DNA of 61,114 bases. Source: Nitrospira sp. CG24A (GTDB lineage: Bacteria > Nitrospirota > Nitrospiria > Nitrospirales > Nitrospiraceae). Location: the NCBI GenBank assembly GCA_002869925.2, contig NEWT02000035.1, positions 86,571 to 147,684 on the forward strand, given 5' to 3'. Shown here piece by piece: positions 8,843 to 20,489 of the stretch (position 1 is its first letter; each line of letters begins with the position of its first letter). The position numbers were made by a program, and so were the translations under genes. The notes below the pieces were generated by a model. That model did not search any database and had not been told where the DNA came from. It was given only the letters and a program-made list of their open reading frames with translations.

Positions 8843-10189
8843 TCACCTGGAGCGCATCATCTGCGCAAGCTGCCGGCGCCCCCCAGATCCTGCCATCGCT
8901 TTCGCGATTTTCCTCGCCGATAGGAACTGTTTAATCAACCGATTCACTTCTTCCACCTTCGTCCCGCTTCCGCGGGCAATCCGTTTTTTTCTACTTCCGT
9001 TGATGAGCGTATGATCACGCCGCTCGCGTACGGTCATCGAGTCAATCATTGCCAAGACTCGTTTCATGTCTCGTTCCGGCTTCTGCCCTTCCATCGCCCC
9101 CATGAGCTTCTGACCGCCAGGCAGCATACCTAAAATCTGCTCCATCGAACCCAGACGACTGACCTGCCCCAGCTGGGCACGGAAATCCTCCAGCGTCAGC
9201 GTATTACTGGTCAGCCGCTTTTGGGTCTCCTCTGCCTGTTCGCGCGAAAACGTCTCTTGAGCCTTTTCGATAAGCGAGAGCACATCGCCCATTCCAAGGA
9301 TGCGTGAAGCCATCCGGTCGGGATGAAACAACTCCAGCGCATCGAGCTTCTCCCCGACACCCAAAAACTTGATCGGCTTACCGGTCACCGCACGGATAGA
9401 CAACACCGCCCCGCCCCGGGCGTCGCCTTCAACCTTCGTCAAAATAATGCCGGTCAGTCCGATGCGTTGATCGAACTGGCTCGCCATAGTCACCGCGTCT
9501 TGGCCCGTCATGGCATCGGCCACCAAGAGGATTTCTTGTGGCCCTACGGCAGCTTTTACCGAGACCAACTCCCCCATCAACTCATCGTCGATGTGGAGAC
9601 GTCCGCCGGTGTCCAAGATGACAAGATCATATCCCTGTTCTCGTCCCCGATCCACACCAGTCTGGCAGATGCGCACGACATCGGCCTGGGTAGCGTGCGC
9701 CTGATCGGCGCGATACACATCGATGGCAAGATCGCGCCCCAGACTCGCCAACTGGTCACCGGCTGCAGGCCGACGAGGGTCTGCCGCCACCAGAAGAACC
9801 CGTTTCCCTTGTGCCTTGAAGTACCGCCCGAGCTTGCCGCACGTCGTTGTCTTTCCTGCTCCCTGAAGCCCCACCATCATGACGACAGTTGGAGGATTCG
9901 AGGCCAGAGCCAGACCGGCCCGGTCGCGTCCCATCATCTCCCGCAGCTCGTCCCATACAACCTTGACGACCTGATGCCCAGGGGTCAGACTCTGGAGCAC
10001 TTCCTGCCCAATGGCTTTCTCGCGAACCCGCTCGATGAAGTCCTTGACGATCTTGAAGTTGACGTCGGCTTCGAGCAGCGCCAGACGCACCTCTTTCAAG
10101 GCTTCTGCGATGTTCTGTTCGGTGAGAACCCCAGAACCGCGGAGTTTTTTAAAAATCTTCTCGAATTTTTCGCTAAGAGAATCCAGCAT
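8843..10189 (-). CDS. ffh: Signal recognition particle protein Ffh
   Basis: GTPase of the signal recognition particle, which binds signal sequences and SRP RNA and docks with FtsY. It has the N domain (1-85), the G domain with GLQGAGKTTTCGKLGRY (G1), DTGGRLHIDDELM (G3) and TKVEGDARGG, and the methionine-rich M domain (about 300-448) containing RIARGSGTKVEEVNRLIKQF. Length 448 is usual. No SRP RNA gene was recognised in the window. The divergent gene at 10419 leaves 229 bp for two promoters. Confidence 0.97.
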   Translation of the reverse strand: MLDSLSEKFEKIFKKLRGSGVLTEQNIAEALKEVRLALLEADVNFKIVKDFIERVREKAIGQEVLQSLTPGHQVVKVVWDELREMMGRDRAGLALASNPPTVVMMVGLQGAGKTTTCGKLGRYFKAQGKRVLLVAADPRRPAAGDQLASLGRDLAIDVYRADQAHATQADVVRICQTGVDRGREQGYDLVILDTGGRLHIDDELMGELVSVKAAVGPQEILLVADAMTGQDAVTMASQFDQRIGLTGIILTKVEGDARGGAVLSIRAVTGKPIKFLGVGEKLDALELFHPDRMASRILGMGDVLSLIEKAQETFSREQAEETQKRLTSNTLTLEDFRAQLGQVSRLGSMEQILGMLPGGQKLMGAMEGQKPERDMKRVLAMIDSMTVRERRDHTLINGSRKKRIARGSGTKVEEVNRLIKQFLSARKIAKAMAGSGGRRQLAQMMRSR

Positions 10190-10323
10190 AACGCCACAAA
10201 GAAAAAGGCAATCGAAGTCTTATCGCCGGATCTCCGATCGCCTGGAAAATTCTAGCAAAAGAGCATCGGGGAGTCTAAAGGACGAGGCAAGATGAAGTCA
10301 AGGGAATGGAGATGCACATTTTA

Positions 10324-10352
10324 TTGACATGTCCTAGACCTTTCGCTATGGT
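10324..10352 (+). promoter_or_regulatory. Probable sigma-70 promoter for the DUF4321 gene
   Basis: A perfect -35 TTGACA at 10324-10329, a 17-bp spacer and a -10-like TATGGT at 10347-10352 precede the GTG start at 10419. Confidence 0.6.
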
Positions 10353-10418
10353 CCAAATGGTCCTACCATCGTTTCGTAAGATTCCACAGAGAGTTCTGCA
10401 AGCTGTGAGGCGGTTGCC

Positions 10419-10676
10419 GTGAGAAAATCATACTGGATGCTGATCATTTTCGTTCTCATCGGTGGATTATTGGGGGGAATCCTGGGGGAGATCCTCCGAG
10501 TCATGGCCCCGCATGGCAACATTCAGACGATCTTCGCGACCCATTTTAACCCTGGCATCAGTCCATTCACCATCGATATGGTGCTGCTCAAATTTACGGT
10601 GGGCTTCGAACTCAAAATCAATCTTCTCAGCCTTATTGGGATGTTCCTCGGCATCTATCTGTACAAAAACGTGTAG
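10419..10676 (+). CDS. Small membrane protein, DUF4321-like
   Basis: An 85-residue protein with two predicted membrane helices (about 6-28 and 64-83). The first carries a glycine-rich stretch (IGGLLGGILGEIL) and the second ends LIGMFLGIYLYKNV. This pattern matches the DUF4321 family; the function is unknown. Translation starts at GTG after GAGGCGG. It is divergent from ffh and has its own promoter. Confidence 0.8.
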   Translation: MRKSYWMLIIFVLIGGLLGGILGEILRVMAPHGNIQTIFATHFNPGISPFTIDMVLLKFTVGFELKINLLSLIGMFLGIYLYKNV

Positions 10677-10686
10677 CAGCCTTCTG

Positions 10687-10820
10687 GCAGGATGCTGAAA
10701 AAGTCCTCCAACGTCGTTCTCGGTTCGTCACAAGAGCCGTAAAACGTGAGATGTGAAAAGTGAATCGCGGGACTGTCTAATATTCTTTCTTCAGAACCTT
10801 TCTCACCTCTCACGGATCGC
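10687..10820. repeat. Half-copy of the long hairpin repeat plus a TTTCACG-type hairpin
   Basis: Positions 10687-10722 show the left end (GGCAGGATGCTGAAAAAGTCC) joined to CAACGTCGTTCTCGG, as if the middle of the element were deleted. Next, AACGTGAGATGTGAAAAGTG and CCTTTCTCACCTCTCACGG form imperfect arms up to about 10820. Lying between convergent genes, it probably works as a two-way terminator. Confidence 0.5.
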
Positions 10821-10831
10821 CGGGGAACCTA

Positions 10832-12835
<2,004 letters not shown>

Positions 12836-12952
12836 GGGAAGCTATCTTACCATCGGAAACAGCACTGCGCACAACAGGCGCGGCCCGAAGGCCGGAGTGT
12901 TCAGAACTTCGAACTCCGACCTTCAGCCTTCCCAGCTTCAGCCTTGTGCAAG

Positions 12953-14290
12953 TTAATATCGCGAGTGCCTGGACGCACCAGCCGAGGCTCCCTGTCTATG
13001 GACTGGGCCCCGGTTCTCGCCCTCGCGGAATCGCCGGCCCGAGGGTTCCGCACTTCGACGTGGCCGCTGGCGATGCGACTGCTCTTCACTCACCTGCATA
13101 GGGGCCGGAGATGGGAGGGCCGCAAACACGGGAAGCGCGAGCTTCTTCGTCTCAATTCGCAATTGCCTCACCATTCGAAGATACTCTCGCTCTTCGGACT
13201 GAGACAAAATCAAGAAGGTCGCCCCTTCCTTCTCTGCCCGTCCCGTTCGTCCCGTCCGATGGACGTAAGAATTTGGATTGGTGGGCAACTCATAGTGAAT
13301 CACTTGGGTCACATCCTGAATATCGAGCCCTCTGGCTGCCACATCAGTCGCCACGAGCGAACGGAGTCGACCGGCCCGAAAGGCGCCGAGTGTTCGTTCA
13401 CGCTGCGCTTGGCTGTGATTGCCGGTCAACGCGCCGACCGAAGCCGGTTCTCCACCCAAGTGGGCCGCCAACCGTCGCACCTTGTACTTTTGATCGCAAA
13501 ATACCATCGACCGCCCTCCGCCCGTCACACCCTGAAGCAACGTATGCACAAGCTGCGTACGCGCCTGATCTCCCGGCACGACATAATAGGCATGCACGAT
13601 CGTGGTCGGCGTGCTGATCCCCGGATCGACAGAAATACGAGCAGGGTTACGCTGCATGCTCTGTGCGAGCGTTTGAATTTCCCCGGAAAAAGTCGCAGAG
13701 AACAACAGCGTCTGGCGCTCAACCGGGAGAAGACGAATGATCCGTTGTATGTCCCTCAGGAACCCGCGATCCAACATCTGATCGGCCTCGTCCATCACAA
13801 GAAACGTCACGCCACCCAACTTCAAGTGGCCGGAACCGGCCAAGTCGAGCAACCGCCCCGGCGTACCGACCACCACCATCGGCGGTCGTTGCAACGCGCG
13901 GTAATGGCGCTCGATCGGCGTCCCACCGTATACCGACAACGAGGTCACGGATATCGGAGCATACTTGCGCAACTCCATTTCGATCTGAAGCGCCAATTCC
14001 CGCGTGGGCGCCAGCACCAAAAACTTCGGTCCAGACGCGTGACTCGGCCCGGACTTGGTATAAGGACCAGGCGCGGGCGCTGAGGCCTCCCGTCGCATGA
14101 CCTGCTCGATTATCGGCAGCAAAAACGCCAGTGTTTTCCCGCTCCCGGTTTTGGCTTGCGCCATGATGTCCTGGCCTTTCAGCGCGAGTGGAATGGCAGC
14201 CTGTTGCACCGGCGTAGGTGTCGTCAGGCCCGCCTGTATCAGGCGCTGGGCAAGGGACTGGGGCAGATTCATATCAGCAAACGTAGACAT
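12953..14290 (-). CDS. DEAD-box ATP-dependent RNA helicase
   Basis: A 445-residue RhlE/CsdA-type helicase. Motifs in order: Q motif (TTPTPVQQAAIP), AKTGSGKT (I), PTRELALQ (Ia), VMDEADQML (II), LLFSATFS (III), VATDVAARGLDIQDV (V) and YVHRTGRTGRAEKEG (VI). The C-terminal 60 residues are Arg/Gly/Ser-rich, typical of RNA-binding tails. An RRM protein gene lies next upstream on the same strand; the two could act together in RNA unfolding, an inference from position only. Confidence 0.95.
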   Translation of the reverse strand: MSTFADMNLPQSLAQRLIQAGLTTPTPVQQAAIPLALKGQDIMAQAKTGSGKTLAFLLPIIEQVMRREASAPAPGPYTKSGPSHASGPKFLVLAPTRELALQIEMELRKYAPISVTSLSVYGGTPIERHYRALQRPPMVVVGTPGRLLDLAGSGHLKLGGVTFLVMDEADQMLDRGFLRDIQRIIRLLPVERQTLLFSATFSGEIQTLAQSMQRNPARISVDPGISTPTTIVHAYYVVPGDQARTQLVHTLLQGVTGGGRSMVFCDQKYKVRRLAAHLGGEPASVGALTGNHSQAQRERTLGAFRAGRLRSLVATDVAARGLDIQDVTQVIHYELPTNPNSYVHRTGRTGRAEKEGATFLILSQSEEREYLRMVRQLRIETKKLALPVFAALPSPAPMQVSEEQSHRQRPRRSAEPSGRRFREGENRGPVHRQGASAGASRHSRY

Positions 14291-14393
14291 AGAACTCCTT
14301 GTAAAGAAACACTTCCTGGGACTGCACGGTCCGGCCTAGTCGGAGGGCCGAGAAACGCATCACGTTGATGGGCAATTCTAGGAAGGAAATAGC

Positions 14394-14415
14394 GGGGCTG
14401 CCGGATGGCAGCCCC
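14394..14415 (-). terminator. Rho-independent-type terminator after the RRM gene
   Basis: GGGGCTGCC (14394-14402) pairs perfectly with GGCAGCCCC (14407-14415) around a 4-nt loop. Read on the minus strand it follows the RRM gene stop by 24 bp, with only a moderate T-run (GCTATTTCC). Confidence 0.75.
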
Positions 14416-14439
14416 GATGTGTAAACCACTCGTTACGGC

Positions 14440-14754
14440 TTAGTACCGATCTCCACCGCCGCCACGACCGCCGCGACCACCACCGCCGCCGCCGCCAGTA
14501 CGTGGCTCCTGAGGACGCGCTTCGTTAACGGTCAACGTGCGACCGCCCAACTCAGTGCCGTTCAGCGCGGTAATCGCCGCCTGCGCTTCTGAATCCCCGG
14601 ACATCTCCACGAATCCAAACCCGCGGGATTGGCCAGTGAACTTATCTGTGATAATCCGGGATGATGTCACCGCTCCGTGCACAGCAAACAGATCGCTCAG
14701 TTGCTGTTCAGTTGTGGAATACGGCAACCCGCCAACATAAATCTTCGAACCCAT
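14440..14754 (-). CDS. RRM RNA-binding protein with glycine-rich tail
   Basis: A 104-residue protein with one RNA recognition motif: RNP2 KIYVGGLP and RNP1 SRGFGFVEM, then a short Gly/Arg tail (GGGGGGGRGGRGGGGDRY). Such small proteins occur in cyanobacteria and many environmental bacteria and are often cold-induced. The ATG at 14754 has a near-perfect AAAGGAGG site 5-6 bases upstream; the longer frame to 14829 is not needed. The 265-bp gap to 15019 has no gene and may be an untranslated leader. Confidence 0.93.
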   Translation of the reverse strand: MGSKIYVGGLPYSTTEQQLSDLFAVHGAVTSSRIITDKFTGQSRGFGFVEMSGDSEAQAAITALNGTELGGRTLTVNEARPQEPRTGGGGGGGRGGRGGGGDRY

Positions 14755-15019
14755 TGGGTTCCTCCTTTGAGAATATGTGTTGTCTTGGACTCGAGAACAA
14801 AGTGAGGAAGGAGTGGGCCGAAGATGCAAACACCATGGCGGCTCAAGGCTGGCTTCCGATCAAATTCCCGTGCAGAACCAAAACAACAACTGTCTTAGGC
14901 CTTGTCTCTCTCTGTGATATCACCACCAGGCCTTTCGCGATGATACACGGGGATACTCTACTCCTCTGCCATTTTAATTGCAAGCGATGACGTATTCACA
15001 CGCATGGCAGTTGCCCTTG

Positions 15020-15805
15020 CTAATAGGCGGCAGGAGCAGAAAGCGGGCGGTGAGAGAACAGCGGAACCGCGTGCACACTATCGAAGTCCAGCGCGGTGGA
15101 TCCCCGAACTACAAGACCCACCTGGCCGATGGTCAGAGACTGATCCTCAACCGTCACCGCGAGCACGCCGTCAAAGAAGGTTTCGATAAAGTCTTTACTC
15201 AGAATGGTATTCCGCTGAATTCGCAGCATATGCCAGGGACCCTTTTTAGGCGTGAGCGACGATTGTCCGAGACTCGTCTCCTTTCCTTTCACCACTTTAC
15301 TCACGTCCAATGTCTTCGTCGCAAGATTGACCACCACCGCATAGAAGTGCCTGGCATCCTGTACGCCAAACACCACACCACCTATCGCCGCCGACGCATC
15401 GACGGGAAACCGTATTCTGACCGACATATCTGGGTATTCATACTGAAACCCATCGGCGACGATCGCACGGTAACAGGTCTCAGTTGGGCACGATGAATTC
15501 ACCGCGAGAACATTGGACGCCGATGGAGCATCAGGATCCGCCTTGACCATCCAATCCGCAGCCGGCCCCTCGCCAAACCCCAGCATCGAGAATCCGACAG
15601 GAGCCTCACCGGACTTCTGCTGGTCGAACGTCCATCGATTAAATAACCCCCCTTGCACCTGGCCTTGCAAGTTGGCTTCTTTTTCCATCCGGCTCTCTAT
15701 CTCAATCGCATGAGATGGCTCAACGCAATCGCTCCATTCGCCGGCAATCATGGACAAGACAAGCCCTATAACCACCCGACTAAGAGACCTCGGCTTCACG
15801 CTCAT
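15020..15805 (-). CDS. Exported protein, LamG/DUF1080-like beta-sandwich
   Basis: A 261-residue protein from the ATG at 15805. It has an N-terminal signal peptide (RVVIGLVLSMIAG) and a mature part with the pattern of a concanavalin-type domain: NRWTFDQQKSGEAPVGF, then YPDMSVRIRFPVDASAAIGG, HFYAVVVNLATKTLDVSKV and FFDGVLAVTVEDQSLTIGQVGLVVRG. These resemble DUF1080 and glycan-binding proteins. No catalytic residue is evident. It follows a small gene and the DUF255 gene on the same strand. Ligand unknown. Confidence 0.7.
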   Translation of the reverse strand: MSVKPRSLSRVVIGLVLSMIAGEWSDCVEPSHAIEIESRMEKEANLQGQVQGGLFNRWTFDQQKSGEAPVGFSMLGFGEGPAADWMVKADPDAPSASNVLAVNSSCPTETCYRAIVADGFQYEYPDMSVRIRFPVDASAAIGGVVFGVQDARHFYAVVVNLATKTLDVSKVVKGKETSLGQSSLTPKKGPWHMLRIQRNTILSKDFIETFFDGVLAVTVEDQSLTIGQVGLVVRGSTALDFDSVHAVPLFSHRPLSAPAAY

Positions 15806-15841
15806 GCGACGTTCATTCGCAACCATCTCCTGAAACGCTTG

Positions 15842-16093
15842 CTACCTCAGTGGTCGCTTTTTGATATCGAGAATGTCTTGTTGGAACCGGTCGCGGGCGG
15901 CCATGATTGTGTTTCGACGTTTCCATCGGCCCCAGGCCCACCACCGAAGACGATCTGGGAATGTCACTCCAGGCGTTGGAGCGCTTCCACCGGGGGCATG
16001 CTGAAAGTCATAGCCCTGGTGCGACGCGCGATTCTCGAAAAATCGCCGGTAGAGATGATCGTACAGCCCTTTGCCTGAATCGCCTGCGCTCAC
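15842..16093 (-). CDS. Small hypothetical protein
   Basis: An 83-residue, strongly basic protein of unknown family (Trp/Arg-rich centre RLRWWAWGRWKRRN). Translation from GTG at 16093 is supported by a good GGGAGG site 5 bases upstream. It sits 21 bp after the DUF255 gene and 36 bp before the exported protein, suggesting co-transcription. No signal peptide or membrane segment. Confidence 0.55.
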   Translation of the reverse strand: MSAGDSGKGLYDHLYRRFFENRASHQGYDFQHAPGGSAPTPGVTFPDRLRWWAWGRWKRRNTIMAARDRFQQDILDIKKRPLR

Positions 16094-16114
16094 GACATCC
16101 TCCCAACAATCTCC

Positions 16115-18205
16115 CTACAATACCAGATCCAATTGGGCCTGGTCTGTCACAGGAGGTGAACAGGTCTGACGTTGGCACACATACGCCGTCGGCTGTCCGT
16201 TCACACTTGTCTTCCCGATGGCGAGCGGCAAGTCGGATTCACCCTCACGACGAGCCGATTCGACCACCAACACCGAATGATTCGGCAGATAACGCCGATG
16301 GATTGTTGAAAGCAATGATTCGGTCATGGTATCGCCACGAGTCCCAACCACAACAATCTCCTGTGGTGTCGCCAGGTACCAATCCAGTGCGCACAGTATA
16401 GCCGATGTGCCATAAGCGTTGTGGGCCATCGCATGACGGAACACCCGGAACAGCCGCTCGGCCAGGTCATGATACCGTTGTTCTTTGGTGAAAGAGAACA
16501 GCCTCAACAAGACCATGGCAACGACGGCGTTCCCCGATGGAATCGCGCTATCGGTCCCGGACTTCATGCGATGGAGCAGGGCTTCGTGGTCGCGGCTGGT
16601 ATAAAAACACCCCCCGATCGGCTCATCCCAATATCGCTCCAATAAATGGTCCATGACCTCGCGCGCTTGCTCCAGATACCACCGATGCGATGTGGCCTCA
16701 AACGCGTCCAGCAACGCAGCGGCAAGACAGGCGGCATCGTCCAGATAGCCGTTCAAGCGTCCTTTCCCCGCCCTGACTGTACGATAGACTCTTCCGTTCT
16801 CAACCGCATAGTCCAACAGGAATGTGAGCGCCCGCTCCGCAGCTGCCAGATACGCCGGAGTCCCGAACGCATGGTAGGCATCGAGGTACGCCGAGACCAT
16901 CATCGCATTCCAGCTCGTGAGAATATTGTCATCCCGCTGCAGCGTCATCCGTTGCTCTCGTGCGGTCAGCAACTTGAGCCTGGCAGCCCGCAACATGGTC
17001 TCCACTTCCGCTTGCGCATCGGATTCTGGGTGGACCTCACCGAGCCGATTCAACACGTTCTTGCCTTCAAAATTGCCGCTCTCCGTCACCCCATAGCACC
17101 GACAAAATTCCTCGGCCATGTCGGCTCCCAGCACCGCAGCAATCTCTTTCGGCTCCCAGACGAAGTAGCTTCCTTCATGCCCCTCGCTGTCGGCATCCTG
17201 CGCAGCAAAGAAGGCGCCATCGGGATGCGTGAGTTCACGACGAATATATTCCAACGTGTCTTCCACCACTTCGCGAAACCGGTCCTCTTTGGTGAGACGC
17301 CAGGCATCGAGATAGATCCGCACCAACTGCGCGTTGTCGTAGAGCATCTTTTCAAAATGGGGAACCAACCACCGGCCATCCACCGAATAGCGATGGAAGC
17401 CCCCGCCGAGATGATCGTAGATTCCTCCGGCCGCCATGGTTCTCAGTTGCAACAGCACCTGTTCTTGATGGGACGTATCTTTCGTCCGAGCCGTCTGACG
17501 GAGCAACAGACTGAGCGGAGGGACCGTCGGAAATTTTGGTCCTTCACCGAATCCACCGTGAACCGGATCAAAAAACTGCCCTAAGCTTTTGACTGCCTCG
17601 TCGAGCAGACGATCCGTCAAGGGATCGTCAGACGGCTGAGGCGTGCCGACTCGCTGGAGCCCGGTTTTTACCTTCTCGACATTCTTCCGGACATCGTCGC
17701 GGTGATGTCGATACGCCTCAAGGACACCGCGCAACACATCGGGAAATCCGGGCAGGTTGTAGCGGGGTATCGGCGGGAAATAGGTCCCTCCGTAGAACGG
17801 TTCTTGGTCAGGCGTGAGAAACATCGTCAAGGGCCACCCACCGCCGCGTCCCAGGAATACCTGCGAGGACTTTTGGTAAATATCGTCCAGGTCCGGGCGT
17901 TCTTCTCGATCCACCTTCACATTGATGAAGTCCCGGTTCATCAACCCGGCAATCTCAACATTGTCGAAACACTCATGAGCCATCACATGGCACCAATGGC
18001 AGGCCGAGTACCCGATCGACAAGAGAATCGGCTTGTCTTCGGCTTTCGCCCGCGATAAGGCTTCCTCGCCCCAGGGATACCACTCCACAGGATTCTCCGC
18101 ATGCTGCAGGAGATAGGGGCTGGCTTCTGTGGCCAGCCGGTTCGTGAAATGCTGTGCTGGCGTGGTTGAATCTGTCATCGACGTGTCATGCTCACAAGTC
18201 GGCAT
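16115..18205 (-). CDS. Thioredoxin-fold DUF255 protein (YyaL/SPATA20 type)
   Basis: A 696-residue protein of the YyaL/SPATA20 family: an N-terminal thioredoxin-like domain (about 25-185) joined to an (alpha/alpha)6-barrel like that of sugar epimerases and cellobiose epimerases. The family opening [20 protein letters not shown] and the redox-like [14 protein letters not shown] are clear. The enzymatic reaction of the family is not established. Starts at 18205 (AAGG upstream) and 18178 are both possible. No signal peptide is seen. Confidence 0.9.
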   Translation of the reverse strand: MPTCEHDTSMTDSTTPAQHFTNRLATEASPYLLQHAENPVEWYPWGEEALSRAKAEDKPILLSIGYSACHWCHVMAHECFDNVEIAGLMNRDFINVKVDREERPDLDDIYQKSSQVFLGRGGGWPLTMFLTPDQEPFYGGTYFPPIPRYNLPGFPDVLRGVLEAYRHHRDDVRKNVEKVKTGLQRVGTPQPSDDPLTDRLLDEAVKSLGQFFDPVHGGFGEGPKFPTVPPLSLLLRQTARTKDTSHQEQVLLQLRTMAAGGIYDHLGGGFHRYSVDGRWLVPHFEKMLYDNAQLVRIYLDAWRLTKEDRFREVVEDTLEYIRRELTHPDGAFFAAQDADSEGHEGSYFVWEPKEIAAVLGADMAEEFCRCYGVTESGNFEGKNVLNRLGEVHPESDAQAEVETMLRAARLKLLTAREQRMTLQRDDNILTSWNAMMVSAYLDAYHAFGTPAYLAAAERALTFLLDYAVENGRVYRTVRAGKGRLNGYLDDAACLAAALLDAFEATSHRWYLEQAREVMDHLLERYWDEPIGGCFYTSRDHEALLHRMKSGTDSAIPSGNAVVAMVLLRLFSFTKEQRYHDLAERLFRVFRHAMAHNAYGTSAILCALDWYLATPQEIVVVGTRGDTMTESLLSTIHRRYLPNHSVLVVESARREGESDLPLAIGKTSVNGQPTAYVCQRQTCSPPVTDQAQLDLVL

Positions 18206-18249
18206 AGTACCTTGGCCTGGAGCCGCTCTGCAACGGACCTCTCGATCTA

Positions 18250-18258
18250 TGCTATAGT
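18250..18258 (+). promoter_or_regulatory. Extended -10 promoter element
   Basis: TGCTATAGT (TG at 18250-18251, TATAGT at 18253-18258) lies 27 bp before the M28 peptidase ATG. The same TGCTATAGT precedes the gene at 57660. Confidence 0.45.
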
Positions 18259-18284
18259 GCCTTCGACCTCGAAAGGCTCACGTC

Positions 18285-19838
18285 ATGAACGGCTCAATGC
18301 GCTGCAACTCTCCCTCCTTTATTGTGGTCATTCTTCTGGGAGTTACCCTCGCTCTGCTCCCCATAGGAACCCAAGTCTTCGCCCAATCGGAGGATGACCA
18401 GCGTGCATGGCTTCAAGCCCTCGACAGCCTGTCAAGCGAACGCATGCTCGCCGACGTGCGCACATTAAGCAGCCCGGCTTTCAACGGACGGCAAGCCGGA
18501 TCCGTCGATGACCTGCGATCCGCACAATGGGTTGCACAGGAACTCACCTCGGCCGGGCTCACGCTCCCGCTCGTTGACAACACCTCACTCACGTCCCCAT
18601 TTGCCCAACCAGGAAAAGGACTACCACTAGGCATCATGGCCTCGAGGGTCTCCACCTCACTCATCGAACCCGACCCGGTCGTTCGCACCGGCGCAGCGGA
18701 CCAGTTGGTCACAGCGCAGTTGAGTAGAGACTACCTCCCGGTCTTTGACTCCCCCTCTGCCGATCTCCAGGGTCAGGTCGTCTTCGTCGGTTACGGCATT
18801 GTCGATCCCGCTCAAGGAATCGACGATTACGCCGGCGTCGATGTGAAGAACTGCATCGTGCTCTTCCTGCGTGGCAAACCGGATCACTACCCAAGCCCCG
18901 TCAGCCATGCAGATAAGATCCGCTTCGCACGAGATCGAGGAGCCTTGGCCTATCTGACTGCAACAGGACCGATTCTCAGCCCATATGAAACTCGCCGCGG
19001 CGTCACGGGAAGGCCCAGCGCATTTTATGGGCAGCTCTCCCCTGACCAAGCCCTCCCTGGCGCATGGATCAGCACGGAATTGGCAGAGACTCTCCTCGCC
19101 GGAAGCGGTGAAGAATCCGCCCCTGATCGCCTTCGCACTCTCCAAGAGCAACTCAATAATGCCCCATCAGCGCGATCGCGCGTAGCCAATCGATATGCAT
19201 CTCTCCATTGGAAGACTACGATACAGGACGGCTTGCTGACGAACGTGGTGGGGATGATCCCTGGTACAGGGCCGGATACCATTATCATCGGTGCGCATCG
19301 AGATCATTTTGGCCGCCCTGCTGGCCTCTTATTTCCTGGCGCTGACGACAACGCATCAGGAACGGCCATAGTACTGGAGGTCGCACGGGCCCTAGGGAAA
19401 ATTGGTCTACGTCCTCAACGGACGATCCTCTTTCTATCATTCAGTGGAGAGGAGAGAGATTTGCTCGGATCCCGCCTCTATACATCGAGACCCGTCATCC
19501 CCCTCGGCTCAACGAAGGCCATGATCAACATCGACCATGCCGGAGTGGGAAACGGACTGTTAACCGTCGGGATCACAGGGATTCAAAAATCCACGGCAAA
19601 GGACGCGGCGTGGGCAGCGGTTTTGGTAAACAAGCTTAACCTGTACGGATTCTTCCCCGGCGGCGACCACGTACCTTTCAAAGAGGCAGGAATTCCAACC
19701 GTCGCCATCGTGAGCGGCGGGGTCCACCCGCACTTTCATCAGCCCACCGACACCGCCGACACAATCAATCCAGAGATTGTACGCACAGTAGCTCGGTATG
19801 TCCTCGCGCTCACCTGGCAACTGGCGAATGCTCCCTGA
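18285..19838 (+). CDS. Exported M28-family zinc peptidase with PA domain
   Basis: A 517-residue aminopeptidase-like enzyme. A signal peptide (about 1-33, ending in VFAQS) directs it to the periplasm or outside. A protease-associated domain (about 130-225, with YAGVDVKNCIVLFLRG) interrupts the start of the peptidase. The two-zinc site is complete: GAHRDHFG, PGADDNASG, SFSGEERDLLGS, NIDHAG and the last histidine in PHFHQPTDT. Expected to remove N-terminal residues from peptides. It is divergent from the DUF255 gene and followed by a TTTCACG-type hairpin. Confidence 0.93.
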   Translation: MNGSMRCNSPSFIVVILLGVTLALLPIGTQVFAQSEDDQRAWLQALDSLSSERMLADVRTLSSPAFNGRQAGSVDDLRSAQWVAQELTSAGLTLPLVDNTSLTSPFAQPGKGLPLGIMASRVSTSLIEPDPVVRTGAADQLVTAQLSRDYLPVFDSPSADLQGQVVFVGYGIVDPAQGIDDYAGVDVKNCIVLFLRGKPDHYPSPVSHADKIRFARDRGALAYLTATGPILSPYETRRGVTGRPSAFYGQLSPDQALPGAWISTELAETLLAGSGEESAPDRLRTLQEQLNNAPSARSRVANRYASLHWKTTIQDGLLTNVVGMIPGTGPDTIIIGAHRDHFGRPAGLLFPGADDNASGTAIVLEVARALGKIGLRPQRTILFLSFSGEERDLLGSRLYTSRPVIPLGSTKAMINIDHAGVGNGLLTVGITGIQKSTAKDAAWAAVLVNKLNLYGFFPGGDHVPFKEAGIPTVAIVSGGVHPHFHQPTDTADTINPEIVRTVARYVLALTWQLANAP

Positions 19839-19841
19839 GGC

Positions 19842-19922
19842 GTGAATCGTTAAACATAAAACGTTTCGGAGGAAGACGACTCAGCAATCCTACATTTCAC
19901 GTTTCACATTTTACCTTTCACG
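19842..19922. repeat. TTTCACG-word hairpin between convergent genes
   Basis: CGTGAATCG and AAAACG at the left pair imperfectly with CATTTCACGTTTCACATTTT and ACCTTTCACGG at the right. It lies between the M28 peptidase and a convergent gene, so a terminator role is likely. Confidence 0.5.
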
Positions 19923-19963
19923 GTTCTTGCCAAGCAATGCTGGCGGTCTATTTCAGCATTGTG

Positions 19964-20437
19964 TCACGGAATGTCGTCGAGAATCGTGGACTGAATCGAT
20001 GGCAACGGCGCGGTTTGGCGAGGAGGGCCGGGAAGGACGGTCGGTGAACCGGTCTGGTTGGCGCCTTGGATCAGCCCAATCGATAGTTGTGGCCCGAACG
20101 TGTTCACCGCCCCGCTCCATGCTTGCCCTGTTGTGGGATTCCGAAAGCTGAACGACTGGAAATTGTTTCCTGGGTTGTACAAAAATCCCTGCGTGCCTTG
20201 ATTATCGAGATAGAGACTGCTTATGCCTGGCATCTTGAATAACGGCGCGACCCCTCCATCGAATGAACGAACGCTGGAGGTTGATTGCCCCCAGACCTGC
20301 GAATTCAATGACGGGAGCGAAAGCAAGAGCAGGATCAACGCCGCCAGTGGCGCAGGAAGCGCCAAGACCGACAGATCTGGTCGTGTGACCCGATGGCCTT
20401 GCAATCCCGCTCCAGTTAGCCCATGACAGATTCGCAT
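19964..20437 (-). CDS. Exported hypothetical protein, proline-rich C-terminus
   Basis: A 157-residue protein with an N-terminal hydrophobic segment (about 23-44: LALPAPLAALILLLLSLPSL), probably a signal peptide ending VWGQS. The mature part is rich in Ser, Gly and Asn and ends in a Pro-rich tail (PTVLPGPPRQTAPLP). I do not recognise a family. It is divergent from the TolC-type gene; 52 bp separate the two starts, so promoters overlap, including a TATAGT at 20446-20451 on the plus strand. Confidence 0.6.
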   Translation of the reverse strand: MRICHGLTGAGLQGHRVTRPDLSVLALPAPLAALILLLLSLPSLNSQVWGQSTSSVRSFDGGVAPLFKMPGISSLYLDNQGTQGFLYNPGNNFQSFSFRNPTTGQAWSGAVNTFGPQLSIGLIQGANQTGSPTVLPGPPRQTAPLPSIQSTILDDIP

Positions 20438-20489
20438 AACATCATTATAGTATGCAGAGTTTTTGCTTGTCGATCAAAGGGGAGGGGTT

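Noticed and set aside
9323-10255. A 310-codon plus-strand frame opposite ffh
   Set aside because: Antisense to a complete ffh with all GTPase motifs; no similarity of its own.
16646-17584. A 312-codon plus-strand frame inside the DUF255 gene
   Set aside because: Antisense shadow of a clear gene.
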